A DNA stretch of 9,234 nt from an uncultured Bacteroidota bacterium (GCA_900545215.1 UQXW01000063.1:1-9234), one strand, 5' to 3'; shown: positions 1 to 8,564, counted from the stretch's first letter. The notes: generated from the letters alone by a model not told the origin. Made by a program: numbers and translations.

Positions 1-441
1 GCGCTGCAGTTCTATGTTCGTTTCTCTTTGTTTTATGCTTTCTCTCTTATCGTAAGCATGTTTGCCTTTGCAAAGTCCGACTTCCAACTTAGCAAATCCT
101 CTTTCATCGATATAGAGCATGATGGGTATAAGTGTAAATCCTTTTTCCTTGCTCTTGCGTTCCAACTTGCGGATTTCTTTCTTGTGCAGAAGCAACTTGC
201 GGGTGCGTTTGACTTCATGGTTAAAGTAACTGCCGAAGCGGTATTCGGAGATGTGGAGGTTATAGACCCGACATTCGCCGCTTTCTATCATGCAGTATGC
301 GTCGCTCAGGTTCGCCTTGCCTTCTCGCAAGGATTTTATCTCCGTGCCTCGTAGCTCGATCCCGGCTCGAACTGTCTCCAAGACCGCATATTCGAAAGAA
401 GCCCGCTTGTTCTTTATCTCTATCTGATGTCTCTCTTCCAT
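1..441 (-). CDS. smpB: SsrA-binding protein SmpB (3' end cut by window edge)
   Basis: SmpB binds tmRNA (SsrA) and brings it to ribosomes stalled on broken mRNAs; it acts in the cytoplasm in trans-translation. I translated this frame by hand: it starts at ATG 441 and stays open for 147 codons to position 1. Family hallmarks appear in order: IKNKRASFEY at residues 9-18 (start of the OB-like barrel), RGTEIKSLREGKANLSDAY at about 31-49, HISEYRFGSYF, then TRKLLLHKKEIRKL, KGFTLIP, and the basic tail GKHAYDKRESIKQRE that enters the ribosomal decoding region. SmpB is usually about 150 residues, so only a few codons and the stop are missing. The ATG fits because the conserved core begins about ten residues in, as usual. 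A TAnnTTTG box lies 8 bases upstream. The gene is on the same strand as sprA but about 320 bases away, so it probably has its own promoter. Confidence 0.96.
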   Translation of the reverse strand, partial: MEERHQIEIKNKRASFEYAVLETVRAGIELRGTEIKSLREGKANLSDAYCMIESGECRVYNLHISEYRFGSYFNHEVKRTRKLLLHKKEIRKLERKSKEKGFTLIPIMLYIDERGFAKLEVGLCKGKHAYDKRESIKQRETNIELQR

Positions 442-449
442 TGCTTTTG

Positions 450-457
450 CAAAGGTA
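450..457 (-). promoter_or_regulatory. Putative smpB -7 promoter element (TACCTTTG)
   Basis: On the minus strand this reads TACCTTTG, an exact match to the Bacteroidota -7 consensus TAnnTTTG. It ends 8 bases before the smpB ATG, so a start a few bases downstream would leave almost no 5' leader. I find no clear -33 TTTG/TTG element at the usual distance. It is the only match in this orientation between smpB and sprA. Confidence 0.5.
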
Positions 458-589
458 GGAATTTATACCGAATATATGATGCTCCTAACCTGCTCTCTTG
501 TCTTTTTCCAACGCTTCTTCGTTCTACCGGAGTGTTGCACTCGACAATGCTTCCGTCTATTAGCTATCGCGTTAGTTTATTCCTCCCTT

Positions 590-643
590 TCATTTAGATA
601 AAACGCAGAAAGAAAAGGACGGAACGGTGTTTTATCCAAATGA
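590..643 (-). repeat. Imperfect inverted repeat / long RNA hairpin after sprA
   Basis: The arms at 590-604 and 629-643 are complementary at 14 of 15 positions. The one exception (596 against 637) is A opposite C on the plus strand but becomes a U-G wobble in minus-strand RNA, so the stem is continuous for 15 pairs only in the direction sprA is transcribed. The minus-strand arms read TCATTTGGATAAAAC and GTTTTATCTAAATGA around a loop of about 24 bases. The second arm is followed by a purine-rich AAGGGAGGA rather than a run of T, so it is not a standard intrinsic terminator. It could be a 3'-end stabilising or processing hairpin, a Rho-type end, or a short repetitive element. Confidence 0.55.
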
Positions 644-759
644 TATGCAAGTACTTGATTTTCCGATTGTCTTTTCGATTATTCAAAGTCAAACATATAA
701 TCGCTGATATAGTGGAATAAAATATTCAATTCTCACTTACAGTGTATCATGACATGGAG

Positions 760-3700
760 TTATAATGTCAGACGTATAGAGAAGCCGCCTTGGGTGGTGG
801 AGTTGGGAAAGGCATTGGAAACGTACGGAGTGTTGGCTGTCATTTCAAAATAGGCTTTCAAGACGATTTTTTCCGTAAGGGAGTATTCGCCCGACAGGTT
901 CAAGGTGAATACTTTGGAACCTGAGGATATGAGGTTTATGTTTTGGTCTATCTTTCTCAGGGTGGTTTTATTGATATTGATTGCCAAGTCTGCTTTGACC
1001 AAGATGTCGCTTTTGAGTTGTCGGGTATTGGCTCCGCCCATTCGTATGTTGAGTTCTACGTCTTTGAAACGGTAACCGGCTCCGATGACATAGGAGGTGC
1101 GGCTCACTTCCGTAAGTTGCGAGTTGGAGAAAGAAAGAGATAGGTTACGGTCGCGGCGTACCTCGAAATTGGTTTGGAAACTGTTTTTGAGGTTTACGTC
1201 AATCTTGAAAAGGGGACTTAGTTGCTCGCTTATGGTTACTTGATCTATGACGTCCTTTGCTATGAAGTTATTACTTATTTGGTTTCTCACCCACTCGGTT
1301 CCGTAATCGTAATTGTCGTCAAGTGGTACGCGGTTGTCGGTTGTGAAGGCTCCTATGTTGTATTCGCAACTGTAATTGGATGATAGGGTGATGGAGTTCG
1401 CCCATTTTTTCACCCATTCGTTTTTGCTCAAACCCGTGTAGCTTATCTTCCAATTCGGCATAGGCATTTTCAAGAAAGGACTGAGGCTTTGGGTCGAGGC
1501 ATTTCCTCCTGTGTAGGCTGCGAGGAATGCGGGTATGAGTACTTGCTGGCTCAGAGCCCCGTATCCGTCGGGATAGAGTGTTCCCGTTACCGTGTCGGCT
1601 ATCATCATGCCGGAATAGTCGGGATTGAACGCTGCATTCTTGGCTGCCAATCGTCGTGCTATCTCGCTACGGTTGGTAAGGAAGGTTGTAAAAGTACTGC
1701 TGATGTTATCTGCATCCGTTCCCGTGAAAAGTGTCGGTAGAGCTATTATCGATATGCTGTATCTGCCTGTCCGCATAGGAGAAAGAGGCCCGTTGATACT
1801 TTCGGATTCGGGGTCGTACTTATAATATGCGGAGAACATTTCGCTTTTGGTTCGTTTGAAGTTGATGTCTATGTTCAATTCCTTGAACGGTTCGACCTTT
1901 ACTTGTGCATTTATGGTCTCTGTGCTTTTCTGTATCAAAGCGGAATTGAGCATACTGTCGGTACTCAACCATGAATTGTCGATGGCTTTGTCTATTATGG
2001 AGAGGCTCTGAGAGCCGAAAACGAAAGCAAAGCCGGGTGCGAAGCTCCTGTCCGGTGTCGTTCCCAACCATTTTGCGACAGGCATGAATCCGGGAAGGGA
2101 CGTACCTTCGTTCAAACTGTAATTTATCGATACGGTTTTGATACACGTTACAAAACGCAAGGAGTAATTCATGAGGTCTTTCATGAATTTGGCTGTGGCG
2201 GAAACGCTGTCGGCAGCTGTTGCGGTGGAGTCCTTTGGTGTGTTCTTGTTGCTTTGAAGTTTCATGGGCTTACGCGGAGTACCGAAAGAATTGTTGCCCT
2301 TTTGAGCTTCGTATGCTTTTTTGATGATAGGTACTTTGTTGTACAGCGTGGTAAGGCTGAGACTGGTGGTTGCGGAAATACGTCTTGCATTCTCTATATC
2401 GTTACCCAATGAACGGGTTGCCTCGGTTGCCGACATGAATTTATATGTGCCGCTGTAAGAACCGTTCATTCTGACCCAATCCAAGTAAGGTAGTTTGTTT
2501 ATCGGTACATTGACGCTTACTTTGTAGTTTTGCGTGAATTGTTGTGCCCTGCCGAGTTCCATGACGGAAGCCCATACGGAGTCTCTTTTTTCTTTGGTGT
2601 CTATTCTTCCGCGAGGTTCTTCTATGAGTGCATTGACGGTTGCATCGTATTCGAACTTGATATTCGACGTCAGGTCGTATTTGAAGGTGTAAGCCCTGTT
2701 CATGTAGAACTGTTTATAGAAATAGGGTTCCATTATGACGAGACCTTGGCTTTTAGGTCTTAGAAGGGTTTCTTCAAAGTCTCTTACTACTTCCGTTCTG
2801 AAAGAAAAGGATTTCGGATAGTAATACAACGTAAGGTCTCTCAATATGGCAAATGCTTTCTTCTTGAAGAGAGGGACTTTGGAGAATGGTTTCCAGCCTT
2901 TGGAATTGACGTCGTATTGATAGCCCAATGAACCTCTGTGTTGTGTCTTGGTATTATGGTCTATATCCACGTCTCTTGCATAAGTGGAGGAGTAGGAATA
3001 GGAAGCGTTCCAGTTCTCTATATCGTAGAAGTGTCGTTTCAATGCTCTGTCGCCCAAACGATCTTTCCTTATGTTCATGAAATTGAGATTTGTGCGGCTG
3101 ACATAATCTTGTACAAGGTGGCGTATGGAATCTTTTTCCCGCTCGCTTCTGTAACTCATAAGGTCATTCTCCAACTTGACATCGGGATCGAGCGGGTTGT
3201 ATTTGGGATTGCTTACGGATTGTGAGTAATCGAAATGAACGGGCAACCTTATGCCGATTTTCTCGGGAAAGAGTTTGCCGACTTCTATGTTGGTCGCAAT
3301 ATCTATCGTACCGATATTGTCTTGCGATATTTCGGAAATCTTTTGTTCTATGCCGCCGAAACCTGCCGAACGATAGGAAGCCGATAAGGAAACATCTCCC
3401 AAATCCGCCAAGTTGGCTCGTGCAAAACCTGTTGCAGCCCAACCTCCGGAACGATTGAAGTCTGTCAATCGCAACTCGTTTATCCATATTTCTGCCGACT
3501 TGGGAAGCATGTCGTCATCATTGTTAAGACTTTGCTTCTTGGGGTTTCGTATTCCTATCATGATGACTTTCACGCCTGCAATATTGGGCGTGCCGAGTAC
3601 AGTCATTTTTCTACCTTCGTAATTCTCATAGTACGGTATGGAGGAGCTGACTGTCAGATCGTTGGAACGGATACGGGCATTTCTGTTCTCTTTCACCTTT

Positions 3701-6700
3701 ACGAGTTGTTCGAGGTCTATGTCCAATTCATTGTCCGGCGACCATATTGCTTCACGATTGCTTGCTCCGACGTACCATGGGGTGAAGGTCAACGGTACTT
3801 CATATTCATAATAGTTATTCGTGAAGTCTGTTCCAAGCCTTATGAACAAAGAAAGGTCGCCTTTCTTGTAATCGTCGAACTCGTTCACTTTCTCGGCATG
3901 GACAAACATCTTCAAGCGTTTGTATTGTCGCATGTCGAAATCGGTTGTCTTATATATGGCTCTTGCATCTCCGTCTCCGAGTTCCCGAACTTTCAAACTC
4001 TGAGCTTGTTCGTTCATGTTCGTTACGGAGGTTGTACTAATCAACTTTTCTTGCTCTATTCCGGGAGGAATAACGTATGGAACAGGACTTCGCATTCCGT
4101 TTTCCTCGTAGTTAACCGAAGCAACGGTAAAGGTGGTATTCTCGCTTTGAGTACCGCTCGGATAAATTCCGGGGGTGAGAAGATTGTCTGTATATTTTCT
4201 CCACTCCCCACTTACGAGTTCAAAGGTTCCGAATCTCAAAATGACAGGTTCCTCAAAATCTCTTAGGAACATTCGCATGAAACGAATGGATTGATAACCG
4301 TGAATATCGCCGACGGTTCTGTTCGGTTCTCTTATCGGAATTTTGAATTGGTACCATTTACAATCGGTTGTGCTGCCATTCGGCAATGAAATATTGCGTG
4401 CCTCCTGTATATCCGCGATATGGTTCTTGCCGACAACCATGTTTTCGGGTGTAAGGTCTATCACATATTCGTAATAATTTTCGGCTTCCGAAAGAGTGTT
4501 GTCTTGATTTATATCTTCAACATTCGGCAATGACGATGACTGCGAACTATATTCGGAATTATCCGAAGCTATCGAGGAATTGCCTTCCGAACCGTTGTAT
4601 TTCTTATAGCGTTCCAGTATCTTGGCATTCGTTTGATCGTAATGCTGGCTTCGGAAATACATAAAATCATCAGCCGATGGGTCGGCTATAAGACTTTCGT
4701 AAGCGTCTTGCTCCAACTGTTGGCTTGCGATTTCCAAAAATCTGGCGAAAAACGTTCGTTCATCGGCAGACGACAATCCGTCATATCCGACATCTTGATA
4801 TTGTCTTGCCGCAGGGTCGTTGCTGAATGCGTTGACGATGGATTGCAAACGGGGAACACGTCCCCAGATTGTGCTATCCACGTCGGTAACTTCCGCACTT
4901 GTCGGCAATCCGTTTTCGAAACTCTTTCTGCCATCTCTCAATATATCTTCGGAAATCTCGCCAAGGTTGAAATAGAGCTTTCCTCCGCCATGTTGAGGGT
5001 TGTCTATAAAGGGATCCATGACCCAGAACTCGATGTATTCTATGTTTGCGGCTTCAAAATCCGTTGTTTCCAACTTCCGCATTATACCGCCCCAACGCGT
5101 AGATGGAGAACGCAAAGAACCATCGGGCATAAGACCGGCGGAATATGCCGATGTGGTATCGTAGTTGTAAGGTCCCCTTTCCGAAGGATAGAATGCGATA
5201 TTGAATTCCCTGATATTGGTATTCTGTCCTTGCTGCATCTGCTTATTGGGGTGAAATTCTTTTTCCGATATAGCCCTTGTATAGGCATGCGAACGGTCAT
5301 CGGAATTGATGTTTGAAGGAGGGGAACGATAGAAGTTGTCATCTATATAATACCATGCCAATTTAGCTCTGTTGAAACCGTATGTCAGACCAAGGTCTTT
5401 GCGTGTCTCTGGGAAAAGAGGCTGTGCGGTATTATAATCTTGGGGTGTCGATGCGAGGAACCATGAACTAACGGCTTTCAAATCGTACGAACGTTTTGCC
5501 GATTCAAAGTCGTCTATGTATGCAGTACCTGTTTTGCCGATTACTCGCGGATTTCCCGGAATAAAGTGTGCAAATTCGCCACTGAAATTGAGTATCGATG
5601 GTGCTTTTGTTTGATAAAACGGCAACAAATCCACCAATTTGGTAAGCCAAGGTATCTCTTTCCGGTAGTTTACATCGAATCCCCAGATAGTATTGCTGGT
5701 CGGCTCTTCTCCATAGTTGACCTTCTGCGTTATGGGACTTTCATGAAGATTCATAAAGGTTGCTCCGAGCATGAAATCCTTGTTTATCTCATAGTTCGCC
5801 CTCACCCCGAACATACGTTTCGTTACGGCACTGAACACCGAGTTCGCTTCCGTAGATACGGTTATCGGAGTACCGGAATTCAAGTAGCCTTGGTTGATTA
5901 TCCTGACCCTTCCCATTGCATAATCCACCGTATAGTCCGTTCCTTCCGTCAAAGTAATTCCTCCCGCCATCACTCTTACCGAACCTTGTGGCACATTCAT
6001 CGAACCAAGTGAAATTTCGGAACCGGAAGAAGACTTATATCGTCCTTCGAGATAGAATTTATTTTGATTCGGGTACTGTTCCGCTTGAGACTTTGTAAGG
6101 GTATAGAGAGAGTCGAAGCAATATTTATTCGCAAGTTCTTCGTTATCCAATGTTTCTCGCAAGTCTTTGCCGAATGGTTCGACGGTCGGGAAATATATCA
6201 GAGCCTTATCCTTTTGTATCGTACCGCCGTTGGCAGCCGCATTGTCGATAAAGTCGAACACTCCGTCGGGATACATGTTTTGATTGTTGTCCATTCTATC
6301 CAATCCGAAGACCTGCAACAACGGAATGCCCTCTTTGTTCCCTTCTCTGAAATATCCGGTTTGTACTCCGTCCTCATCGGCTTGATATAATATGTTGAGA
6401 CGGAAGTCTTCTTGCGAAATTTGATAGGCTTGCGGCAAACGATAAACGTTTTTCATCATTAAACGCCACATTGGGTTGCGAACATTCAAAGAAGAGCTTT
6501 TCAAAAGTTTCACGACCAAAGTATTCGGGTCTGCAATGCCTTCATCGGAGAACTCGCCCACTTGGTAAGTCGTTGTATCGCCTACTATCTGATAACGAAA
6601 CGCCACTGCAAGCACTTGATCGGCAGCAAGCGACTGCGTAAGCGAAATAAAACCGAGTTTCGGGTTGAGTGTATATTCGGAAGCGGAAAGTTTACGGGCA

Positions 6701-7944
6701 CTTTCCACCTTTTCATAATTCTGTCCCGACACAAAACCCAAGCCTTGCAGGTAAGAACTTATGGTATTTATGCTCCTTATCGTATTAACGTCCACAACGT
6801 TCAAGAGCCTGTTGGAAAGGTATTGATCCGGCAATGCTCTTGCCCCGGGAATTGCAATGGAAGGATTTTGCCCGTAAGGTTCGGACTCACCCAAATCCGC
6901 AAAAGCCACAAGGTTTCTGTTATTGGTTACAGCTGCTCCTATATTCGTTCTCCATACTTCAATCTTGGTAATTACGATATTCGAGTTTATTATGGGCAAA
7001 GTACTCATTGCCTTGTTGTAGTTGTCATAGAAATATTGGGAAAGAAAAAAGTGTCGGTTGTCATCGTAATCGTATGCCTTGAAATTAAATTCCTGCATTT
7101 GAGCTCCGCCTTGCACTGTAACAGTGTTAGACTCTGACTTCTGTTGAGAGAAAACAGCGTCCAACGTAAGATTGCCGAATTTCAATTTCGTCTTGACACC
7201 GAACAAGGATTGACTGCCTTGAATAAGACTCAGCGGCAAAGGAAAACTTATGTTGCCGGCTTCTATCAACTGAATAATATCATCTTCCTTTCCTTCGTAT
7301 TTCAACTTCAATTCGTTCTCGAAATCGAACGTAGCTTCGGTGTTGTAATTGAAGTTAAGGTTTATTGCCGTTCCTATTTGAGCCAGTACATTCAACTGAA
7401 AGTTCATATCGAAATCCAAAGAAGTCGTACTCCTCTGGCTTTCGCTCAAAGCAAGATTTTCGTTGCGGTTGTTAACCACTCCGAACTTTATCTCGGCACT
7501 TCCGCTCGGACGTATATCTATGTTTTGTCCTCCGAAAATGGTTTCAAACAGTTCGCTGTTCACTTTAAGTTGCGGGATAAGATTTCCAAGCACCCCATCA
7601 TCGGAAGAACCTACCATTTTGGAAGTCTGAGAACGGCTTTTCCAATAATCGTCTATCATCTTATCCATATCGTAGTTCTGATATTCCGAAAAGGACAGCA
7701 CTTTCCTTTCTATGACAATATCGCCTACTTTCTTCAAAAGCACGTATTCGTTACTGCTTTCGTCATACTCGACGGATGTCTTTATGTTTTGCGGGTCGTT
7801 AAGATACAAAGGGCTGCCGATGGTATCGTTTATGGAATATCGAAGGCTGTCGCTTTGAGCATGCAATCTGCCCGTAACAGAAAGAATGACCATGGCAAAA
7901 AGCACAAACCTCAAACGCAGAAACGCGTTTCCAAAAAACTTCAT
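760..7944 (-). CDS. sprA: SprA/Sov: outer-membrane translocon of the type IX secretion system
   Basis: SprA is the giant outer-membrane beta-barrel through which T9SS cargo leaves the cell. In the Flavobacterium johnsoniae structure it is a 36-strand barrel from one chain, with partners PorV and Plug; the P. gingivalis equivalent is Sov. The frame here is intact at 2394 codons, close to the family's usual length of about 2400. A signal peptide is visible: basic and hydrophobic residues 2-25, with likely cleavage after LHA at residue 29, before Q. Family blocks appear in order: GSAEIKFG near 147, GNISFPLPLSLI near 230, YIDDFESAKRSYDL at 809-822, YPSERGPYNYD at 919-929, IEFWVMDPF near 970, an acidic DINQDNTLSEAE loop at 1144-1155, EIWINELR from 1485, GYGALSQQVLIPAFLAAY from 2127, and a C-terminal strand ending FSIRLTL. 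I chose ATG 7944 over an in-frame TTG at 7959 because it gives a normal signal peptide and leaves 16 bases after the ruvA stop. It is probably co-transcribed with ruvA. Confidence 0.97.
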   Translation of the reverse strand: MKFFGNAFLRLRFVLFAMVILSVTGRLHAQSDSLRYSINDTIGSPLYLNDPQNIKTSVEYDESSNEYVLLKKVGDIVIERKVLSFSEYQNYDMDKMIDDYWKSRSQTSKMVGSSDDGVLGNLIPQLKVNSELFETIFGGQNIDIRPSGSAEIKFGVVNNRNENLALSESQRSTTSLDFDMNFQLNVLAQIGTAINLNFNYNTEATFDFENELKLKYEGKEDDIIQLIEAGNISFPLPLSLIQGSQSLFGVKTKLKFGNLTLDAVFSQQKSESNTVTVQGGAQMQEFNFKAYDYDDNRHFFLSQYFYDNYNKAMSTLPIINSNIVITKIEVWRTNIGAAVTNNRNLVAFADLGESEPYGQNPSIAIPGARALPDQYLSNRLLNVVDVNTIRSINTISSYLQGLGFVSGQNYEKVESARKLSASEYTLNPKLGFISLTQSLAADQVLAVAFRYQIVGDTTTYQVGEFSDEGIADPNTLVVKLLKSSSLNVRNPMWRLMMKNVYRLPQAYQISQEDFRLNILYQADEDGVQTGYFREGNKEGIPLLQVFGLDRMDNNQNMYPDGVFDFIDNAAANGGTIQKDKALIYFPTVEPFGKDLRETLDNEELANKYCFDSLYTLTKSQAEQYPNQNKFYLEGRYKSSSGSEISLGSMNVPQGSVRVMAGGITLTEGTDYTVDYAMGRVRIINQGYLNSGTPITVSTEANSVFSAVTKRMFGVRANYEINKDFMLGATFMNLHESPITQKVNYGEEPTSNTIWGFDVNYRKEIPWLTKLVDLLPFYQTKAPSILNFSGEFAHFIPGNPRVIGKTGTAYIDDFESAKRSYDLKAVSSWFLASTPQDYNTAQPLFPETRKDLGLTYGFNRAKLAWYYIDDNFYRSPPSNINSDDRSHAYTRAISEKEFHPNKQMQQGQNTNIREFNIAFYPSERGPYNYDTTSAYSAGLMPDGSLRSPSTRWGGIMRKLETTDFEAANIEYIEFWVMDPFIDNPQHGGGKLYFNLGEISEDILRDGRKSFENGLPTSAEVTDVDSTIWGRVPRLQSIVNAFSNDPAARQYQDVGYDGLSSADERTFFARFLEIASQQLEQDAYESLIADPSADDFMYFRSQHYDQTNAKILERYKKYNGSEGNSSIASDNSEYSSQSSSLPNVEDINQDNTLSEAENYYEYVIDLTPENMVVGKNHIADIQEARNISLPNGSTTDCKWYQFKIPIREPNRTVGDIHGYQSIRFMRMFLRDFEEPVILRFGTFELVSGEWRKYTDNLLTPGIYPSGTQSENTTFTVASVNYEENGMRSPVPYVIPPGIEQEKLISTTSVTNMNEQAQSLKVRELGDGDARAIYKTTDFDMRQYKRLKMFVHAEKVNEFDDYKKGDLSLFIRLGTDFTNNYYEYEVPLTFTPWYVGASNREAIWSPDNELDIDLEQLVKVKENRNARIRSNDLTVSSSIPYYENYEGRKMTVLGTPNIAGVKVIMIGIRNPKKQSLNNDDDMLPKSAEIWINELRLTDFNRSGGWAATGFARANLADLGDVSLSASYRSAGFGGIEQKISEISQDNIGTIDIATNIEVGKLFPEKIGIRLPVHFDYSQSVSNPKYNPLDPDVKLENDLMSYRSEREKDSIRHLVQDYVSRTNLNFMNIRKDRLGDRALKRHFYDIENWNASYSYSSTYARDVDIDHNTKTQHRGSLGYQYDVNSKGWKPFSKVPLFKKKAFAILRDLTLYYYPKSFSFRTEVVRDFEETLLRPKSQGLVIMEPYFYKQFYMNRAYTFKYDLTSNIKFEYDATVNALIEEPRGRIDTKEKRDSVWASVMELGRAQQFTQNYKVSVNVPINKLPYLDWVRMNGSYSGTYKFMSATEATRSLGNDIENARRISATTSLSLTTLYNKVPIIKKAYEAQKGNNSFGTPRKPMKLQSNKNTPKDSTATAADSVSATAKFMKDLMNYSLRFVTCIKTVSINYSLNEGTSLPGFMPVAKWLGTTPDRSFAPGFAFVFGSQSLSIIDKAIDNSWLSTDSMLNSALIQKSTETINAQVKVEPFKELNIDINFKRTKSEMFSAYYKYDPESESINGPLSPMRTGRYSISIIALPTLFTGTDADNISSTFTTFLTNRSEIARRLAAKNAAFNPDYSGMMIADTVTGTLYPDGYGALSQQVLIPAFLAAYTGGNASTQSLSPFLKMPMPNWKISYTGLSKNEWVKKWANSITLSSNYSCEYNIGAFTTDNRVPLDDNYDYGTEWVRNQISNNFIAKDVIDQVTISEQLSPLFKIDVNLKNSFQTNFEVRRDRNLSLSFSNSQLTEVSRTSYVIGAGYRFKDVELNIRMGGANTRQLKSDILVKADLAININKTTLRKIDQNINLISSGSKVFTLNLSGEYSLTEKIVLKAYFEMTANTPYVSNAFPNSTTQGGFSIRLTL

Positions 7945-7960
7945 CGGTATCTTCACCAAC

Positions 7961-8539
7961 TTATAAGATTTTCAACGCCAAGCGTATCAATTCCTCGACA
8001 CCGTAATCCGATTTTTCTTTCAGAATTTTGTCCAAAGCCTTTTCGATTAGGACTTTGTTAAAGCCAAGCGTTTGTAGAGCTAATAACGCTTCCTCTTTAT
8101 TTTTATTGTTGCTTTGAACCCCGACATCCGCAACCTCGAACTTGGAAAACGTATCTTTCAAATCTATTATCACCCTTTGAGCCGTCTTAATGCCTATTCC
8201 TTTCACCGCTTTTATCGCTCCCACGTCCTCCTTCACCACGGCACGAATAAGTTCGTCGGAGTTCAAAGAAGACAACATCATTCTTGCCGTGTTGGCTCCT
8301 ATTCCGTTAACCGAAATCAATGCTCTGAACACAGTTCTTTCTTTTTTTGAAGAGAAGCCGAAAAGTAATTGAGCGTCCTCCCGCACTATCTGATGTACGA
8401 ACAGTCTTCCACTGCTTTTGTCTTTCAAATCCGTATATGTCGTAAGCGATATTTCAACCTTATATCCGACAGATGAACAGTTTACAACAACGTACGATGG
8501 CGTTATCTCCTCAAATTTACCTTCCAAAAACTCAAACAT
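7961..8539 (-). CDS. ruvA: Holliday junction branch migration protein RuvA
   Basis: RuvA binds four-way Holliday junctions as a tetramer and loads the RuvB motor for branch migration in recombinational repair; RuvC then cuts. The protein has 192 residues, a normal length. Residues 1-63 form the OB-fold domain (start MFEFLEGKFEEITPSYVVVN). The REDAQLLFGF segment carries E54 and D55, matching the acidic pin residues E55/D56 of E. coli RuvA. Two helix-hairpin-helix motifs follow: VNGIGANTA at 78-86 and VKGIGIKTA at 112-120. A polar linker at about 138-150 leads to the RuvB-binding C-terminal domain (EEALLALQTLGF to the end). ATG 8539 is supported by AGAGG three bases upstream and a TACTTTTG box further up. 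The stop lies 16 bases before the sprA ATG, so the two genes probably share a transcript. ruvB and ruvC are not in this window. Confidence 0.97.
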   Translation of the reverse strand: MFEFLEGKFEEITPSYVVVNCSSVGYKVEISLTTYTDLKDKSSGRLFVHQIVREDAQLLFGFSSKKERTVFRALISVNGIGANTARMMLSSLNSDELIRAVVKEDVGAIKAVKGIGIKTAQRVIIDLKDTFSKFEVADVGVQSNNKNKEEALLALQTLGFNKVLIEKALDKILKEKSDYGVEELIRLALKIL

Positions 8540-8556
8540 AAACCTCTATTTTGCCA

Positions 8557-8564
8557 CAAAAGTA
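8557..8564 (-). promoter_or_regulatory. Putative ruvA-sprA -7 promoter element (TACTTTTG)
   Basis: The minus strand reads TACTTTTG, matching the Bacteroidota -7 consensus TAnnTTTG. It ends 17 bases before the ruvA ATG, leaving room for a short leader that carries the AGAGG ribosome-binding sequence at 8543-8547. No convincing -33 TTTG is visible at 19-23 bases upstream. If real, it would drive both ruvA and sprA. Confidence 0.55.

Larger units (their letters stand above)
442..759. other. Gene-free intergenic region between sprA and smpB
   Basis: No supportable gene lies in these 318 bases. In-frame openings on both strands are very short, and I see no tRNA-like fold. The region is AT-rich. 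It holds the smpB -7 box near its left end and an imperfect inverted repeat at 590-643. Two smaller hairpins are present, 530-542 (GAGTG-TTG-CACTC) and 715-727 (GAATA-AAA-TATTC), but neither is followed by a U tract, so I do not call them terminators. The sprA transcript must end somewhere here unless it reads through into smpB. Confidence 0.7.

Noticed and set aside
33..218. Minus-strand open frame of 61 codons
   Set aside because: An out-of-frame shadow of smpB on the same strand. The smpB frame itself is open and matches the family throughout.
530..542. Hairpin GAGTG-TTG-CACTC as a terminator
   Set aside because: Only five pairs and no T tract on either strand. It lies within the smpB upstream region rather than directly after sprA.
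648..657. 10-base perfect palindrome CAAGTACTTG
   Set aside because: A palindrome of this length is expected several times in 9 kb by chance, and no promoter element lies close by.
645..707. Plus-strand mini-frame of 20 codons in the sprA-smpB gap
   Set aside because: Too short, with no ribosome-binding site or promoter, and no reason to think it is translated.
3532..4266. Plus-strand open frame of 244 codons
   Set aside because: Entirely antisense to conserved SprA blocks. The translation is rich in Cys, Phe, Tyr and Val, as expected of a shadow frame, with no family resemblance.
4633..5316. Plus-strand open frame of 227 codons
   Set aside because: Antisense to the SprA region with the YPSERGPYNYD and MDPF blocks. 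No recognisable domain.
6562..7137. Plus-strand open frame of 191 codons
   Set aside because: Antisense to the conserved N-terminal SprA region. Nothing in the translation suggests a protein.
7144..8061. Plus-strand open frame of 305 codons
   Set aside because: It lies antisense to the sprA 5' end and the ruvA 3' end, both strongly supported. Its translation shows no recognisable domain and it has no own promoter or start context.
8159..8166. TAGATTTG on the minus strand inside ruvA as an internal sprA promoter
   Set aside because: It fits TAnnTTTG, but this six-base pattern is expected about four times in 9 kb on two strands. It is over 200 bases from the sprA start and lies in coding sequence.
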